Shown in pieces: positions 53,349 to 62,615 of a stretch of 64,000 bases of DNA. Source of the DNA: DAIOEK01 sp964648485 (GTDB lineage Bacteria > Chloroflexota > Anaerolineae > Anaerolineales > Anaerolineaceae); contig CAZYOF010000009.1 of NCBI GenBank assembly GCA_964648485.1, positions 1 to 64,000 of the forward strand. The letters run 5' to 3'. Within the stretch, counting starts at the first letter, position 1. The number at the start of each line of letters is the position of its first letter. A program made the translations under genes and the position numbers. The notes beneath the pieces were generated by a model. The model was given only the letters and a program-made list of their open reading frames with translations. It was not told where the DNA came from and did no database searches.

Positions 53349-54191
53349 TTATGACATAAATTCCACCTGCCACCGGGGACCGTAACCGAGATTATATGTT
53401 TCTACAAAGCTGCCCTGGTTGACTGCCACGGAGATGCGCATCAATTCATTAGTATAGATAATCACATCACCCTTCTGGGTATAGCCAAAGGATTTTTCAA
53501 AAAGTACCTTTTCTTTAAATACAACCTTACCTTCATTGTACACACTCAGGGTAAGAAAATCTCCATATGAAAACCCAGCTCTGTTAAACAATTCAAAGGG
53601 GATATTCGTCCAGAGGTTGCCAAAATTAGGATCTCCAATTTCAAAAATTCCCTTAACCCTTCCATCCGTAATTTCAGGTTCGAGAATCGGGAAGGAGACG
53701 ATCTCATCCACGGGGTAAGCTGGACCCACGCCTTCATAGGTAATGATGCCGCTTGCCAGGCGGGCGGCGGTGTACCCGAACACATCCCGCCCGTGAAAAA
53801 CGGAGGTTCCTTCAGTGTTTTTTCCGCGCAGCCGGTTGACAGTCTGGTCGATCTCGCGCACTTCACTGATGCCAACCCAGGCTTTAACGTGGGTTAAGGT
53901 GCCATTATCGGGAGTGACGATGTAGTAACCATTCGTGGTTTTTGCCACGCATCCGCGACGGTGAGTGCCCACCCCGGGATCGACCACCGAGACAAAGATG
54001 GTACCCTCAGGCCAGAAGTTCAAAGGCTGGAATAAACGGTAGGAAGCAGACCAGACATCATACTGGGGGATTTCATGGGTACCGTCTATAATCTCCAGTT
54101 CGCGATCCACACTTTTCACCACACCATACATGGCGCTGACCGCGCTCTCTTTATAGGTGAAATCCGTCTGGAAAACAAGGATGGGTTTCAT
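53349..54191 (-). CDS. SAM hydroxide adenosyltransferase (DUF62 family)
   Basis: A 280-residue enzyme of the SAM-dependent hydroxide adenosyltransferase/chlorinase-fluorinase fold, which hydrolyses SAM to adenosine and methionine. Features: QTDFTYKESAVSAMYG at the N-terminus, VVDPGVGTHRRG, TPDNGTLTHV and FHGRDVFGYTAARLASG (Arg and His that activate hydroxide). A C-terminal beta-barrel domain follows. It is the last gene of the ECF transporter operon, 11 bases after EcfT. Co-operonic location suggests it processes or supplies the transported compound. Confidence 0.92.
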   Translation of the reverse strand: MKPILVFQTDFTYKESAVSAMYGVVKSVDRELEIIDGTHEIPQYDVWSASYRLFQPLNFWPEGTIFVSVVDPGVGTHRRGCVAKTTNGYYIVTPDNGTLTHVKAWVGISEVREIDQTVNRLRGKNTEGTSVFHGRDVFGYTAARLASGIITYEGVGPAYPVDEIVSFPILEPEITDGRVKGIFEIGDPNFGNLWTNIPFELFNRAGFSYGDFLTLSVYNEGKVVFKEKVLFEKSFGYTQKGDVIIYTNELMRISVAVNQGSFVETYNLGYGPRWQVEFMS

Positions 54192-54202
54192 ATTTTTTAC
54201 CT

Positions 54203-55039
54203 CTAAATAAATGGATTGTAAAAGCGACTATGGTTTATGAAAACCGACACAAGTATTGTGGCAGTAAATATCAGGGCAGAAATTACCAGCGCGATCACAT
54301 CCTGACGGGTGATGCGGCGGGAAGTGTACCAGGTGCGGGTTTTGCTCTTGGAAAAGCCGCGCAGATCCATGGCGTTACTAATCACTTCGATGCGGTCGAG
54401 CGTGGAAAAGATGAGCGGAATAACGATGAGCAGAGAATTTTTGAAGCGGTCGATAAACTTTGCCTTGCTCGAAAGTTCCAATCCGCGCGCCTGTTGAGCA
54501 AGATAAATATCGCGATAATCGCGTTGGATATCCGGGAAGTAGCGCAGGGTAAGTGCCACGGCATAGGATGCCTTGTAATTTACCCCGATGCCATTCAAGG
54601 AAGAGGCAAATTCACTGGGGTTGGTTGTGAGCAGGAAGATCATGCCAAGGGGAATCACTGACGCATACTTGAACATCTTGGTAACCTGGTAGAAAAGCTG
54701 CTCGTAGGTCAGCGAAATACCAAAGAGGCGGGCAAATTCATTTTTTGTACCGTAAATGGTCGTGCCAAACTCCGGAGAAAAGAAGAATGAAATGACCGCG
54801 TTGGTAACAATAAAGATCAGAACATAGATCACCATCACCCGAATCTGCGAAAAGCGGATCATTGCCACGCGCATGAGCAGGATGGAGAAAAGCATCACTG
54901 CCAGTATCACCCGGATATCGTAGGAATACATCACCGCAAAGGTAAGGAAGAGAAAGCAGATTAGCTTGGTCAACCCCGACAGCCGGTGAATGGGTGTATC
55001 GGCGGAATTGTAAGAGAACAGCTTCATCTTCGCGTTCAT
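54203..55039 (-). CDS. ECF transporter T component (EcfT)
   Basis: A 278-residue membrane protein with five or six helices and the two ATPase-contact motifs of EcfT, seen as QARGLEL and MDLRGFS near residues 180-235. It couples ATP hydrolysis by the A subunits to movement of the substrate-binding S subunit. Its ATG overlaps the stop of the fused A gene (ATGA), so translation is coupled. Second-to-last gene of the operon. Confidence 0.9.
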   Translation of the reverse strand: MNAKMKLFSYNSADTPIHRLSGLTKLICFLFLTFAVMYSYDIRVILAVMLFSILLMRVAMIRFSQIRVMVIYVLIFIVTNAVISFFFSPEFGTTIYGTKNEFARLFGISLTYEQLFYQVTKMFKYASVIPLGMIFLLTTNPSEFASSLNGIGVNYKASYAVALTLRYFPDIQRDYRDIYLAQQARGLELSSKAKFIDRFKNSLLIVIPLIFSTLDRIEVISNAMDLRGFSKSKTRTWYTSRRITRQDVIALVISALIFTATILVSVFINHSRFYNPFI

Positions 55040-56745
55040 CGGTTTTTCAACCTCCGTTCGTAATCAATGAAACGCTGAACAAAATGGGTTCCGTCTTCAA
55101 TGCCCGCCATGCGAGAAAGTGCGAAAAGCGAAGTCTCTTTCAGGTTGGCTTCTCGGATCACCTGCGGATCTGTCAGCACAACCGCAGCTGAAGTATCGGC
55201 GATCAGCCTGCCACCCGCTAGTACAATCGCGCGGGGGGTATATTCCAGCATCAGGTGCATATCATGGGTGATCAAAATCACCGTCACCCCGAGCTTGTTG
55301 ACTTCCACCAGGAATTCCATGATCTCGGTGTAATGGCGAAAATCCTGCCCGGCGGTTGGTTCATCAAGTATCAGTATCTGCGGATTGAGAACCAGGATGG
55401 AGGCGATGGTTACCCGCTTCTTCTGCCCATAACTGAGTGCAGAAATAGGCCAGTCAACGAAAGGCGCCAGACCACAGATTTTCAACACCTTCTCCACGCG
55501 GGGTTTGATCTCCTCCTCCGGTACCTGGCGCAGGCGTAACCCCAACGCCACCTCGTCATAGATGAGCGGTTTGGAAATCATCTGGTTGGGGTTCTGCATG
55601 ACCAGACCAATGATTTCTGCCCGCTCCTTGATTGATTTATCGTGAATATCCTCTCCCCGGTAAAGGATTCGTCCGCGGTCTTCCTTTTCGAATCCGCACA
55701 ACGCTTTGGAGAGCGTGGACTTGCCCGCGCCGTTCTTGCCAACGATGGAAACCATTTCCCCTTCCTGGATATCAAAATTGATATCCGCTAGAACCGGACG
55801 GACGCCATCGTATGAAAAGGAAACATTTTCCATCTTCAATATGGAAGGTCGGTTATCCCGGACATCAGGGGCAGGAATATGTTCGTGCCAGCTCTGCAGG
55901 GCTGCACGAGAAAATTCAGTTTTGAGGGTTTCGATATGCCCGGCGCACATCTGAGGGGTAATCTCGACACCTGCGTATTTCAGTGCGGTGACATACAATG
56001 GTTCACGAATGCCCGTTTCGAGCAAGATGGGCGACGCCACGAGCGAATGAGCATCCATATCAGCGATAATCCGCCCATCATTGAACACGATCACCCGATC
56101 AACATCGCGGTGGAGGACATCCTCTAACCGGTGTTCGATGATGATGATGGTCTTGCCGGATCGCTTGTGAATGTCATCGATGATCTCGATGGCTGTTTTC
56201 CCGGTGGCTGGATCAAGATTGGCGAGCGGCTCATCGAAGAGCAGGATCTCGACATCGTCAATCATCACCCCCGCCAGGGAGGTGCGCTGTTTCTGCCCGC
56301 CAGAAAGCTCAAACGGAGAGGAGGATAGCCAGCTTTCCATATCCACCATTCGCGAAACATCCCTTACCCGCTGGTGCATGGAATCGCGGGCGATATTGTC
56401 ATTTTCGAGGGCGAAGGCGATATCTTCGCCCACCGTCAAACCCACGAACTGACCATCCGAATCCTGCAATACTGTGCCGATGGTTTTCGAGAGATTAAAA
56501 ATATTCAGAGTGCTGGTTTCTTCCCCTTTGATCTTGAGGCTGCCCTGGATCTCGCCCTTGTATGAAAATGGAATCAAACCATTGAGGCAATGCCCGAGGG
56601 TGCTCTTTCCACTGCCGCTGGGACCCACAATCAGAATTTTCTCCCCGGCATAGATCTTCAGGTTGATATCATGCAGGGTGGGTTCCACCTGGCTGAAATA
56701 TTTTAAGGTAAAGTTGGTAAATTCGATGATCGGTTGCGGCTTCAT
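55036..56745 (-). CDS. Fused two-domain ECF ATPase (EcfA-EcfA')
   Basis: A 569-residue protein with two ATP-binding domains in one chain. Domain 1 has GPSGSGKSTLGHC, LSGGQKQRTSLAG and LLFDEPLANLDP; domain 2 has GKNGAGKSTLSKA, LSYGQKKRVTIAS and LILDEPTAGQD. The usual EcfA and EcfA' heterodimer is thus fused. With EcfT it energises the S component encoded upstream. GAGGT precedes the ATG. A bidirectional hairpin terminator lies between the S gene and this gene. Confidence 0.95.
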   Translation of the reverse strand: MKPQPIIEFTNFTLKYFSQVEPTLHDINLKIYAGEKILIVGPSGSGKSTLGHCLNGLIPFSYKGEIQGSLKIKGEETSTLNIFNLSKTIGTVLQDSDGQFVGLTVGEDIAFALENDNIARDSMHQRVRDVSRMVDMESWLSSSPFELSGGQKQRTSLAGVMIDDVEILLFDEPLANLDPATGKTAIEIIDDIHKRSGKTIIIIEHRLEDVLHRDVDRVIVFNDGRIIADMDAHSLVASPILLETGIREPLYVTALKYAGVEITPQMCAGHIETLKTEFSRAALQSWHEHIPAPDVRDNRPSILKMENVSFSYDGVRPVLADINFDIQEGEMVSIVGKNGAGKSTLSKALCGFEKEDRGRILYRGEDIHDKSIKERAEIIGLVMQNPNQMISKPLIYDEVALGLRLRQVPEEEIKPRVEKVLKICGLAPFVDWPISALSYGQKKRVTIASILVLNPQILILDEPTAGQDFRHYTEIMEFLVEVNKLGVTVILITHDMHLMLEYTPRAIVLAGGRLIADTSAAVVLTDPQVIREANLKETSLFALSRMAGIEDGTHFVQRFIDYERRLKNR

Positions 56746-56762
56746 ATACCTCTAAGTTGAAT

Positions 56763-56802
56763 AAAAAGCTCAGACTTGTAAACAGCCGAGTCTGAGCTTT
56801 TT
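56763..56802. terminator. Bidirectional hairpin terminator between EcfS and EcfA genes
   Basis: AAAAAGCTCAGACT and AGTCTGAGCTTTTT form a perfect 14-base inverted repeat around a 12-base loop, with T runs in both directions. It lies between the EcfS stop (56835) and the EcfAA' start (56745), so it could reduce transcription into the ATPase and T genes. Confidence 0.9.
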
Positions 56803-56834
56803 TGTGCAAAAAGCTGCATCAAACCTTTCGGCTT

Positions 56835-57392
56835 TTACTTCTTGCTCAGACTGCCCTTCTTGGTGCGGGTAGCCGCATAAGCGATGAGCAGGAGCGTGCC
56901 GATGACACCGGCGCTGATGGAGTTCATAATGGCAGCGGTAATGCCCTGAGTGAAGACCAGATTAGTGGGTTCCTGGTAGATGAGGATATCAAGCACAGGC
57001 GCCACAATGACCCAGGCGATGATATTGCCGATGATCTGAATAATGTTGAAGGTGAGGATGTCCTTACCCTTGAATTCGCCTTCTTCCACCTTGGTGCGTT
57101 TGAAAGCGAAACCAAAAATGAAACCGGAAACACCACTGGCGATGACCCAGCTCCACCAGGGGGAGCCGTATTGAATGGCATCGCTGAGGGCATGCCCGAT
57201 GAAGGAGATGAGCGCGCCGGCGATAGGTCCAAACAGGGTGGCGAACAAAGCGCTCACACCATAGGCAGTCTGGAAGCTGGTTTCCGGTACGGGGGAGGGA
57301 ACTTTTACATACATGAATAATAACGTGAAGATTGCAGCACCCAACCCGGTGGCAACGATGGTTCTCGTGTTCACCTTAAATAAATCTTTCAT
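56835..57392 (-). CDS. ECF transporter S component (UPF0397-like)
   Basis: A 185-residue membrane protein with six hydrophobic segments. RTIVATGLGAAIFTLLFMYVKVPSPVPETSFQTAYGV, then FGPIAGALISFIGHALSDAI and GVSGFIFGFAF are typical of UPF0397-like S components. This subunit binds the substrate and confers specificity; the substrate is unknown. It is the first gene of the operon, transcribed from a strong promoter with a leader of about 45 bases, and its stop is followed by the hairpin terminator. A co-operonic SAM-hydroxide enzyme suggests a methionine- or nucleoside-related compound (inference). Confidence 0.88.
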   Translation of the reverse strand: MKDLFKVNTRTIVATGLGAAIFTLLFMYVKVPSPVPETSFQTAYGVSALFATLFGPIAGALISFIGHALSDAIQYGSPWWSWVIASGVSGFIFGFAFKRTKVEEGEFKGKDILTFNIIQIIGNIIAWVIVAPVLDILIYQEPTNLVFTQGITAAIMNSISAGVIGTLLLIAYAATRTKKGSLSKK

Positions 57393-57442
57393 GTTCTTTT
57401 CTCCTTGGAAAAATAATTATTCATTCAAGCAGGACAACTATC

Positions 57443-57471
57443 ATTTTATACAATCGACAGACATTCGTCAA
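57443..57471 (-). promoter_or_regulatory. Strong promoter for the EcfS operon
   Basis: On the minus strand TTGACG (57471-57466) and TAAAAT (57448-57443) are 17 bases apart. Transcription would start near 57436, giving a leader of about 45 bases, too short for a typical riboswitch. An AAGGAG site precedes the ATG. Confidence 0.72.
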
Positions 57472-57499
57472 TTAATTCCGGTTACGACAATTTTTAACA

Positions 57500-57955
57500 T
57501 CAGGTGGATAGGTCCATCTCAAAATACTGATCCCCATTCAACAGGTGCGTGAGCCTGAAACCCATGCCCCGGTAGAAGGTAATCACCTCCGCCCAGGTCG
57601 CGGTGGTTTCAAGAATGATACGCGAGAAGCCTTGCGCCTTTGCCCTGCAGATCAATTCCAGCAGGATACGTTTGCCAATACCCATCCGGCGCAGATCAGC
57701 GGAAACCGACATTCGGACGATTTCGGCTGTATCTTCTGCGCGCGGCACCAGCGCGCCCGTACCCACGATTCTGCCATCCAGACGGGCGACCAGGAAAATC
57801 GCATCTGCATATGATCGGGCGATATTATTCAGATCGGGGTTTTTGGTCGGATCGAGCGTTCCCCAGTGATCCGCCAGCCCGGAAAGGATGAGTGTTTTTA
57901 CCTCCTCCTGGTCTTCGGGTTGAAAAGGACGGATTACCAGCGATTCTGCTTTCAT
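57500..57955 (-). CDS. GNAT N-acetyltransferase
   Basis: A 151-residue acetyltransferase with a complete GNAT fold: IRPFQPEDQEEVKTLIL at the start, VARLDGRIVGTGALVP, MSVSADLRRMGIGKRILLELICRAKAQGF (acetyl-CoA motif R-R-x-G-I-G), and ILETTATWAEVITFYRGMGF near the end. Target unknown. It ends 28 bases before the ECF promoter and starts upstream of no obvious partner other than the esterase gene downstream on the map. Confidence 0.9.
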   Translation of the reverse strand: MKAESLVIRPFQPEDQEEVKTLILSGLADHWGTLDPTKNPDLNNIARSYADAIFLVARLDGRIVGTGALVPRAEDTAEIVRMSVSADLRRMGIGKRILLELICRAKAQGFSRIILETTATWAEVITFYRGMGFRLTHLLNGDQYFEMDLST

Positions 57956-57982
57956 TCAATGATACTCTCGGCAGGATGGCGT

Positions 57983-58951
57983 TTACAATGCTTCCTTGAG
58001 GAAGCGGATTTTTTCGATGGTCTGGAAACTGCCGCCGCCCTCGTGCCCGTTGTACGGGTACACCCGGATATCCTTTTCTCCCGCCCAGCGGTTGTAGGCA
58101 GCGAAAACGGTGGAGGGAGGGCAGACCTGATCCATCAGCGCGGTGGAGAACAGGGCTTTCGCCCCGGCACGCTGCGCGAAATTCACCCCGTCAAAATAGG
58201 AGAGCGTGTTGAAAACCTGATCCACTTTATCGCGGTGGGTGTGGCAGTAATCCGCGACTTCCTTGTAGGGGTAGCTGTCGACCAGCTCGGTTGCCCGGCG
58301 ATAATGGCACAAAAAGGGAACATCGGGCAGCGCAGCCGAGAGATCGGGCACCAGCCCGGCAACGGCAATGGTGATGCCCCCGCCCTGCGAGATGCCCGTG
58401 ACGGCGACGCGCGCGGCATCCACGGCGGGATGGCTGCGGGCAGCTTCTACTGCGCGAACGGCATCAGCGATGACACGGCGGTAGTAATAATGCTGGCAGT
58501 CGAGGATCCCATCGGTCATGTTGCCTGGTACATGCGGATTGCCTCCCGCGGCGTAAAGATCGGGGGTGTCGCCGGGGAGCCAGCCGCTGCCCTGCCCGCG
58601 CGTATCCATGACGAAATTGGCGAAACCGGCGCTCGACCACAGTAGCCAGTCGAACGGAAAGCTGCGCCCGCCACCATAGCCAATGTATTCAATTACGCAC
58701 GGCAGGGGACCTTTTTGACCCGCGGGGAGAAGCAGCCAGCCCTTAATCGACTGCCCGCCGAATCCGCTGAAGGTGACATCATACGTTTCCTGGGCTGTCA
58801 GCCCGTAATCCACTTTTTCGAAGGTTACGTTCAATGGGGCAGCGCGGGTTTCGGCGAGCGTGGATTGCCAGAACGCGTCAAAATCGGCTGGCTCCGCAAC
58901 CGATGGGCGGTATGTTTGCAATTGTTCCAGGGGTAGATCAAAAAAAGCCAT
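57983..58951 (-). CDS. Acetyl-xylan esterase/cephalosporin-C deacetylase family (AXE1)
   Basis: A 322-residue alpha/beta hydrolase of carbohydrate esterase family 7. The nucleophile is in VTGISQGGGITIAV (GxSxGG); a catalytic-Asp-region LMDQVCPPSTVFAAYN and a catalytic His in PYNGHEGGG follow. Features such as WLLLPAGQKGPLPCVIEYIGYGGGR and MDTRGQGSGWLPGDTPD match family members. It removes acetyl groups from xylan or acetylated sugars. No signal peptide, so it acts on internalised oligosaccharides. It lies at one end of the xylose locus. Confidence 0.92.
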   Translation of the reverse strand: MAFFDLPLEQLQTYRPSVAEPADFDAFWQSTLAETRAAPLNVTFEKVDYGLTAQETYDVTFSGFGGQSIKGWLLLPAGQKGPLPCVIEYIGYGGGRSFPFDWLLWSSAGFANFVMDTRGQGSGWLPGDTPDLYAAGGNPHVPGNMTDGILDCQHYYYRRVIADAVRAVEAARSHPAVDAARVAVTGISQGGGITIAVAGLVPDLSAALPDVPFLCHYRRATELVDSYPYKEVADYCHTHRDKVDQVFNTLSYFDGVNFAQRAGAKALFSTALMDQVCPPSTVFAAYNRWAGEKDIRVYPYNGHEGGGSFQTIEKIRFLKEAL

Positions 58952-59086
58952 GGGTGCACCTCGAGAATAATGATATGGTTAATTATGGAGTTCCCCTGCG
59001 GGAAAAGCAAATACTCCTCATGTAGAGATGAATGTGGCGTATACGATATATTTTTAGGATTTATCGAAATTTAAAATTAATTCTAC

Positions 59087-59239
59087 TTACAACCTGGGGA
59101 AAGTGGATTTTAACAACGGGTAAAGATCACGATAAACCGCGTACCCCAGTGCGTATTTTTCCACCTGCGCCGGGTCCGGTTGGGTGCTGCCGGTGATTTT
59201 GACACACTGTTTGCAGGCTGCGGAGACATCTGCCCATAC
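59087..59239 (-). pseudogene. Duplicate of the xylulokinase 3' end
   Basis: The minus strand encodes VWADVSAACKQCVKITGST then QPDPAQVEKYALGYAVYRDLYPLLKSTFPRL and a stop, almost identical to the last 50 residues of the xylulokinase at 61120-62604. The two copies are direct repeats of about 150 bases flanking the nucleoside-hydrolase gene. The remainder of 58952-59303 holds nothing else recognised. Confidence 0.88.
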
Positions 59240-59303
59240 ACATGAAATTCGCATTGTTGGGCTGCAAATTTAACTCGATAACAATACCCTTACCATTCAA
59301 TTC

Positions 59304-60755
59304 TCAAGGAGTAACCTGATTCAAAAAGCCGCTGTTAATACCGTAATCGCCTATGCTCTTGAATATAAGCGTGCCATCTGCTTGCAATTGGAAGAAATCC
59401 TGACCATAGCCGCAGACTCCCTGTTTGTTGATCTCGGCAAATTCGTACTGATTGTCGTCAGTCGTCCCGATGAACACATAATCACCGGAACAAGGCAGGG
59501 TGGAAATATTAAAAGTCCCGCATGGGATGCCGGTATTGCAGCTACCAGTAAGTGTGATTGTAACCTGCATGTCAAGATTGCCATTGTGACTAGTACCAGA
59601 CCATGTTCCCTTTAAAGCAGATAGGTTTTCCGTCGCCAGAGCTGGTTGACTGTTCAGTGTATCCAGGAAGACCTGTTCGAACCGTCCGGCATCGATAGCG
59701 AAAGCCACTTCCATTTGCGGGCAGTCATCCTTCACTTCAGTCCGCCCACTTTCTGCACCCTCGGTTTCCACTACGCAGATGGGATATTGCTGGTAAGTCG
59801 CCAGGTTGTTGTCTACCAGGATCGCGGCTGACAACGGATCCCAGAAATAATAATTGCCAGATCGAATGGAATCCTGCATCTGTGTCAATACATTGTGTAT
59901 GAATGTGGTTGCGTTTGTCTTCTGATTTGTTTCCAATCGCTGAAAGAAATCCATGGTTAGAGGCGCATGGTTGGTTGCATCCAGGCTTACCAGGGTAACG
60001 GGAACCCCGGAAGCGAATACCACATTCGCTGCGTACGGGTCAATATAGATATTCCATTCAGCTGCAGAATTCCCGGTAACATTCCCATCCAAATTTCCAG
60101 GAACATTTACTGCGCCGCCCATGACATATACATCTTCTATTTGATTGGCCAAAATTGGAGTCGCTTGAAGTGCGATCGCCACATTAGTCAGCGGTCCCAA
60201 AGTCAGTAGCGTAATTTTTTCAGAAGAAAACTGAATGGTCTGGGTCATTAACTTGATTGCGTCGATGCCAGCGCCGGGGTTTACCGATACTGACAGATCC
60301 TGACCTGCAAGAACATCCACAAAATCCCGCCAACCTTGCGGGAAGGTATGGTTCCCTTGCAGTGGGTTTTCGGGTCCGCACGCGACTGGGATGGGAATGT
60401 GCTGGGCTAGAGCGATTAAGCCCAGAGCGTTTGTGACGCCAGCACCACAGTGGGCTTCACCTGCACCTGTGACGGTAATGGCAAGCACATTAATATCCGT
60501 GCGATTCAAGAGAAAGAGAATTGCCATCCAGTCATCAATAGCCATGTCTGTATCAATAATGATATTCCGGCTCGTTCCAGGGGCAAGGGTCGCCTCAGCC
60601 GTTTTCGTAGGTGCCGCGGTAAGCGAGGGGAGTGGAACTGGTGTTGAAGTGACGGGAACCTTTGCACCTAAACAGGATACCGTGGATAGCAATAACACTG
60701 AAACAAGTATCAAACTCCTGAACCAGATTGAGTTCTTGTAGAGGCATATTTTCAT
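59304..60755 (-). CDS. Lipoprotein nucleoside hydrolase (IUNH family)
   Basis: A 483-residue lipoprotein: lipobox LLSTVSC, a Thr/Pro linker, and a nucleoside-hydrolase domain (residues about 65-360) with NIIIDTDMAIDDWMAILFLL. The Ca2+-binding DTDxGxDD motif has Ala in place of Gly. ITLLTLGPLTNVAIAL, VYVMGGAVNVPGN and AAEWNIYIDPYAA are also characteristic. A C-terminal beta domain (about 380-483) may bind a ligand. An exported, membrane-anchored nucleoside hydrolase would salvage external nucleosides. GGAG precedes the ATG at 60755. It lies between two copies of the xylulokinase tail. The gap 60756-61119 holds only a possible promoter. Confidence 0.88.
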   Translation of the reverse strand: MKICLYKNSIWFRSLILVSVLLLSTVSCLGAKVPVTSTPVPLPSLTAAPTKTAEATLAPGTSRNIIIDTDMAIDDWMAILFLLNRTDINVLAITVTGAGEAHCGAGVTNALGLIALAQHIPIPVACGPENPLQGNHTFPQGWRDFVDVLAGQDLSVSVNPGAGIDAIKLMTQTIQFSSEKITLLTLGPLTNVAIALQATPILANQIEDVYVMGGAVNVPGNLDGNVTGNSAAEWNIYIDPYAANVVFASGVPVTLVSLDATNHAPLTMDFFQRLETNQKTNATTFIHNVLTQMQDSIRSGNYYFWDPLSAAILVDNNLATYQQYPICVVETEGAESGRTEVKDDCPQMEVAFAIDAGRFEQVFLDTLNSQPALATENLSALKGTWSGTSHNGNLDMQVTITLTGSCNTGIPCGTFNISTLPCSGDYVFIGTTDDNQYEFAEINKQGVCGYGQDFFQLQADGTLIFKSIGDYGINSGFLNQVTP

Positions 60756-61119
60756 GTCAGTCTCCACTGATAGGTCAGGTTCTGTTTCCAGAAATCTTGA
60801 AGCGGCGTCCACGAGTAATTATTCAGACACCTGATAACCTGCATTTTTTCCAAATGATCAACATATTTACATAAGTTATACTGCATTTTCTCTTGATTTT
60901 TTCAATTACGAAACTGCACCCCCACTTTTCTCAGGTATTTTCTCAACACACTTTCGGTGGATTTTTCATTATGTTCAAACTATCATATTCAAATATAAGC
61001 TACCCTCCACAAACAGATACACAAAACCAACTACTACCCATATCAGTGTTCCAATGAATGGGTTCAGACCTCAAAGCTAGTTTGAATTTGAATGTTACGG
61101 TTCTTGCTGTGTTCTTCGG

Positions 61120-62604
61120 CTACAATCTGGGAAAGGTGGTTTTCAACAGCGGATACAGGTCGCGATAGACCGAATATCCCTGTACATATTTTTCCACCTG
61201 CGCCGGATCCGGTCGGGTGCTGCCGGTGATCTTGACACACTGTTTGCAGGCTGCGGAGACATCCGCCCACACACCGGAACCAACCCCCGCCAGCAGGGCG
61301 GCGCCATACGCGGCACCTTCGGTAGTGTTAACGGTCACCAATTCAGCATCCAGAACCGATGCCAGAATCTGCCTCCAGAGCGCACCCTTGGTTCCACCCC
61401 CTGAAGCGTAAACCCGGTTGATCCCCTCCAGCCCGGCGTTTCGGATGAGGGTGAAGCTGTCTTTAAGACCATACGCTACGCCTTCAAGCACCGCGCGGGT
61501 GAGGTGGGCTCTGCCGTGGCGGAGAGTCAAGCCGATGAACGCGCCGCGCGCCAGGGGGTCGGGATGCGGAGTCCGCTCGCCGCTGAGATAGGGCAAAAAC
61601 TGCAAACCCTCGCTCCCGGCAGGCACCGCTTCCGCTTCCTTTAATAGATCATCGAAAGCCATGCCCGGTGCCAACGAATCGCGGTACCACTGCAAACTGC
61701 CCGCGGCAGAAAGCATGACGCCCATGAAATGCCACATCCCCGGCACGGCGTGGCAGAATGCGTGCAGTCTGCCTTCGGGTTCTATCAACGCGGATGGCGT
61801 GGTCGCGAATATGACGCCACTGGTACCCACGGTGAGACCGACAATGCCCGGCTCGACCGCGCCTACCCCCACCGCCTGGGCAGCCTGGTCCCCGCCACCC
61901 GCCATCACCGGAGTGCCAGCCTTCAAACCGGTCAGCGCGGCAGCAGCTTTGGTGATGTAGCCCGTGATTTCAGGACCCTCATAGGTGGGCGGCATCCAGG
62001 CAGGGTCGATCCCCAGCCGGGAGAGCACTTCAGCAGACCAGTTGCGTGATTTCAGATCAAACAATACAGTGCCCGCGCCATCGGCTTTATCCATGGCGTA
62101 GGCATCGGTTAATTTGTAGCGGATGTAATCTTTCGGCAGCAGAATGTGCCTGGCTTTGCGGTACACTTCCAGTTCGTTTTCGCGCACCCAGAGAATCTTG
62201 GGCGCGGTAAACCCGGTGAGCGCCACATTGCCTGTGATCTGAATAAATCTTTCCCTGCCCACAAGCTGATGAATTTCATCGCACTGCGCCTGGGTGCGCT
62301 GGTCATTCCACAGAATGGCGGGGCGCAAGATATTGCCAGCCTCATCGAGCAGTACCAATCCATGCATCTGCCCGGTCAGCCCAACCGCGCCAATACTCTC
62401 TGGTTGAATGCCAGCCTTTTCAATGGCAGAACGGATAGCCGCCGTGACCGCGGTCCACCACTCCAGCGGATCCTGTTCAGACCAGAGCGGATGGGGAGTC
62501 TGCAGGGTGTGTGGTGCAACACCCACAGCGATGACCTCGCCTTTTTCATCGATGATCAAGGCTTTACTGGATGTAGTCGAAGTATCGATTCCGAGCAGGT
62601 ACAT
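61120..62604 (-). CDS. xylB: Xylulokinase
   Basis: A 494-residue FGGY-family kinase that phosphorylates D-xylulose to xylulose 5-phosphate. Features: GIDTSTTSSKALIIDEKGEV at the N-terminus, AVGLTGQMHGLVLLD (the xylulokinase MHG motif), VMAGGGDQAAQAVGVGAV, and VYASGGGTKGALWRQILASVLDAEL in the C-terminal domain. Length matches typical xylulokinase. It starts 11 bases after the GH3 gene and is part of a xylan/xylose locus with GH3 and AXE1. Confidence 0.95.
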   Translation of the reverse strand: MYLLGIDTSTTSSKALIIDEKGEVIAVGVAPHTLQTPHPLWSEQDPLEWWTAVTAAIRSAIEKAGIQPESIGAVGLTGQMHGLVLLDEAGNILRPAILWNDQRTQAQCDEIHQLVGRERFIQITGNVALTGFTAPKILWVRENELEVYRKARHILLPKDYIRYKLTDAYAMDKADGAGTVLFDLKSRNWSAEVLSRLGIDPAWMPPTYEGPEITGYITKAAAALTGLKAGTPVMAGGGDQAAQAVGVGAVEPGIVGLTVGTSGVIFATTPSALIEPEGRLHAFCHAVPGMWHFMGVMLSAAGSLQWYRDSLAPGMAFDDLLKEAEAVPAGSEGLQFLPYLSGERTPHPDPLARGAFIGLTLRHGRAHLTRAVLEGVAYGLKDSFTLIRNAGLEGINRVYASGGGTKGALWRQILASVLDAELVTVNTTEGAAYGAALLAGVGSGVWADVSAACKQCVKITGSTRPDPAQVEKYVQGYSVYRDLYPLLKTTFPRL

Positions 62605-62615
62605 AAGCTTTTCTT

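Noticed and set aside
57393..57442. Riboswitch in the ECF leader
   Set aside because: The inferred leader is only about 45 bases long, with no conserved aptamer pattern.
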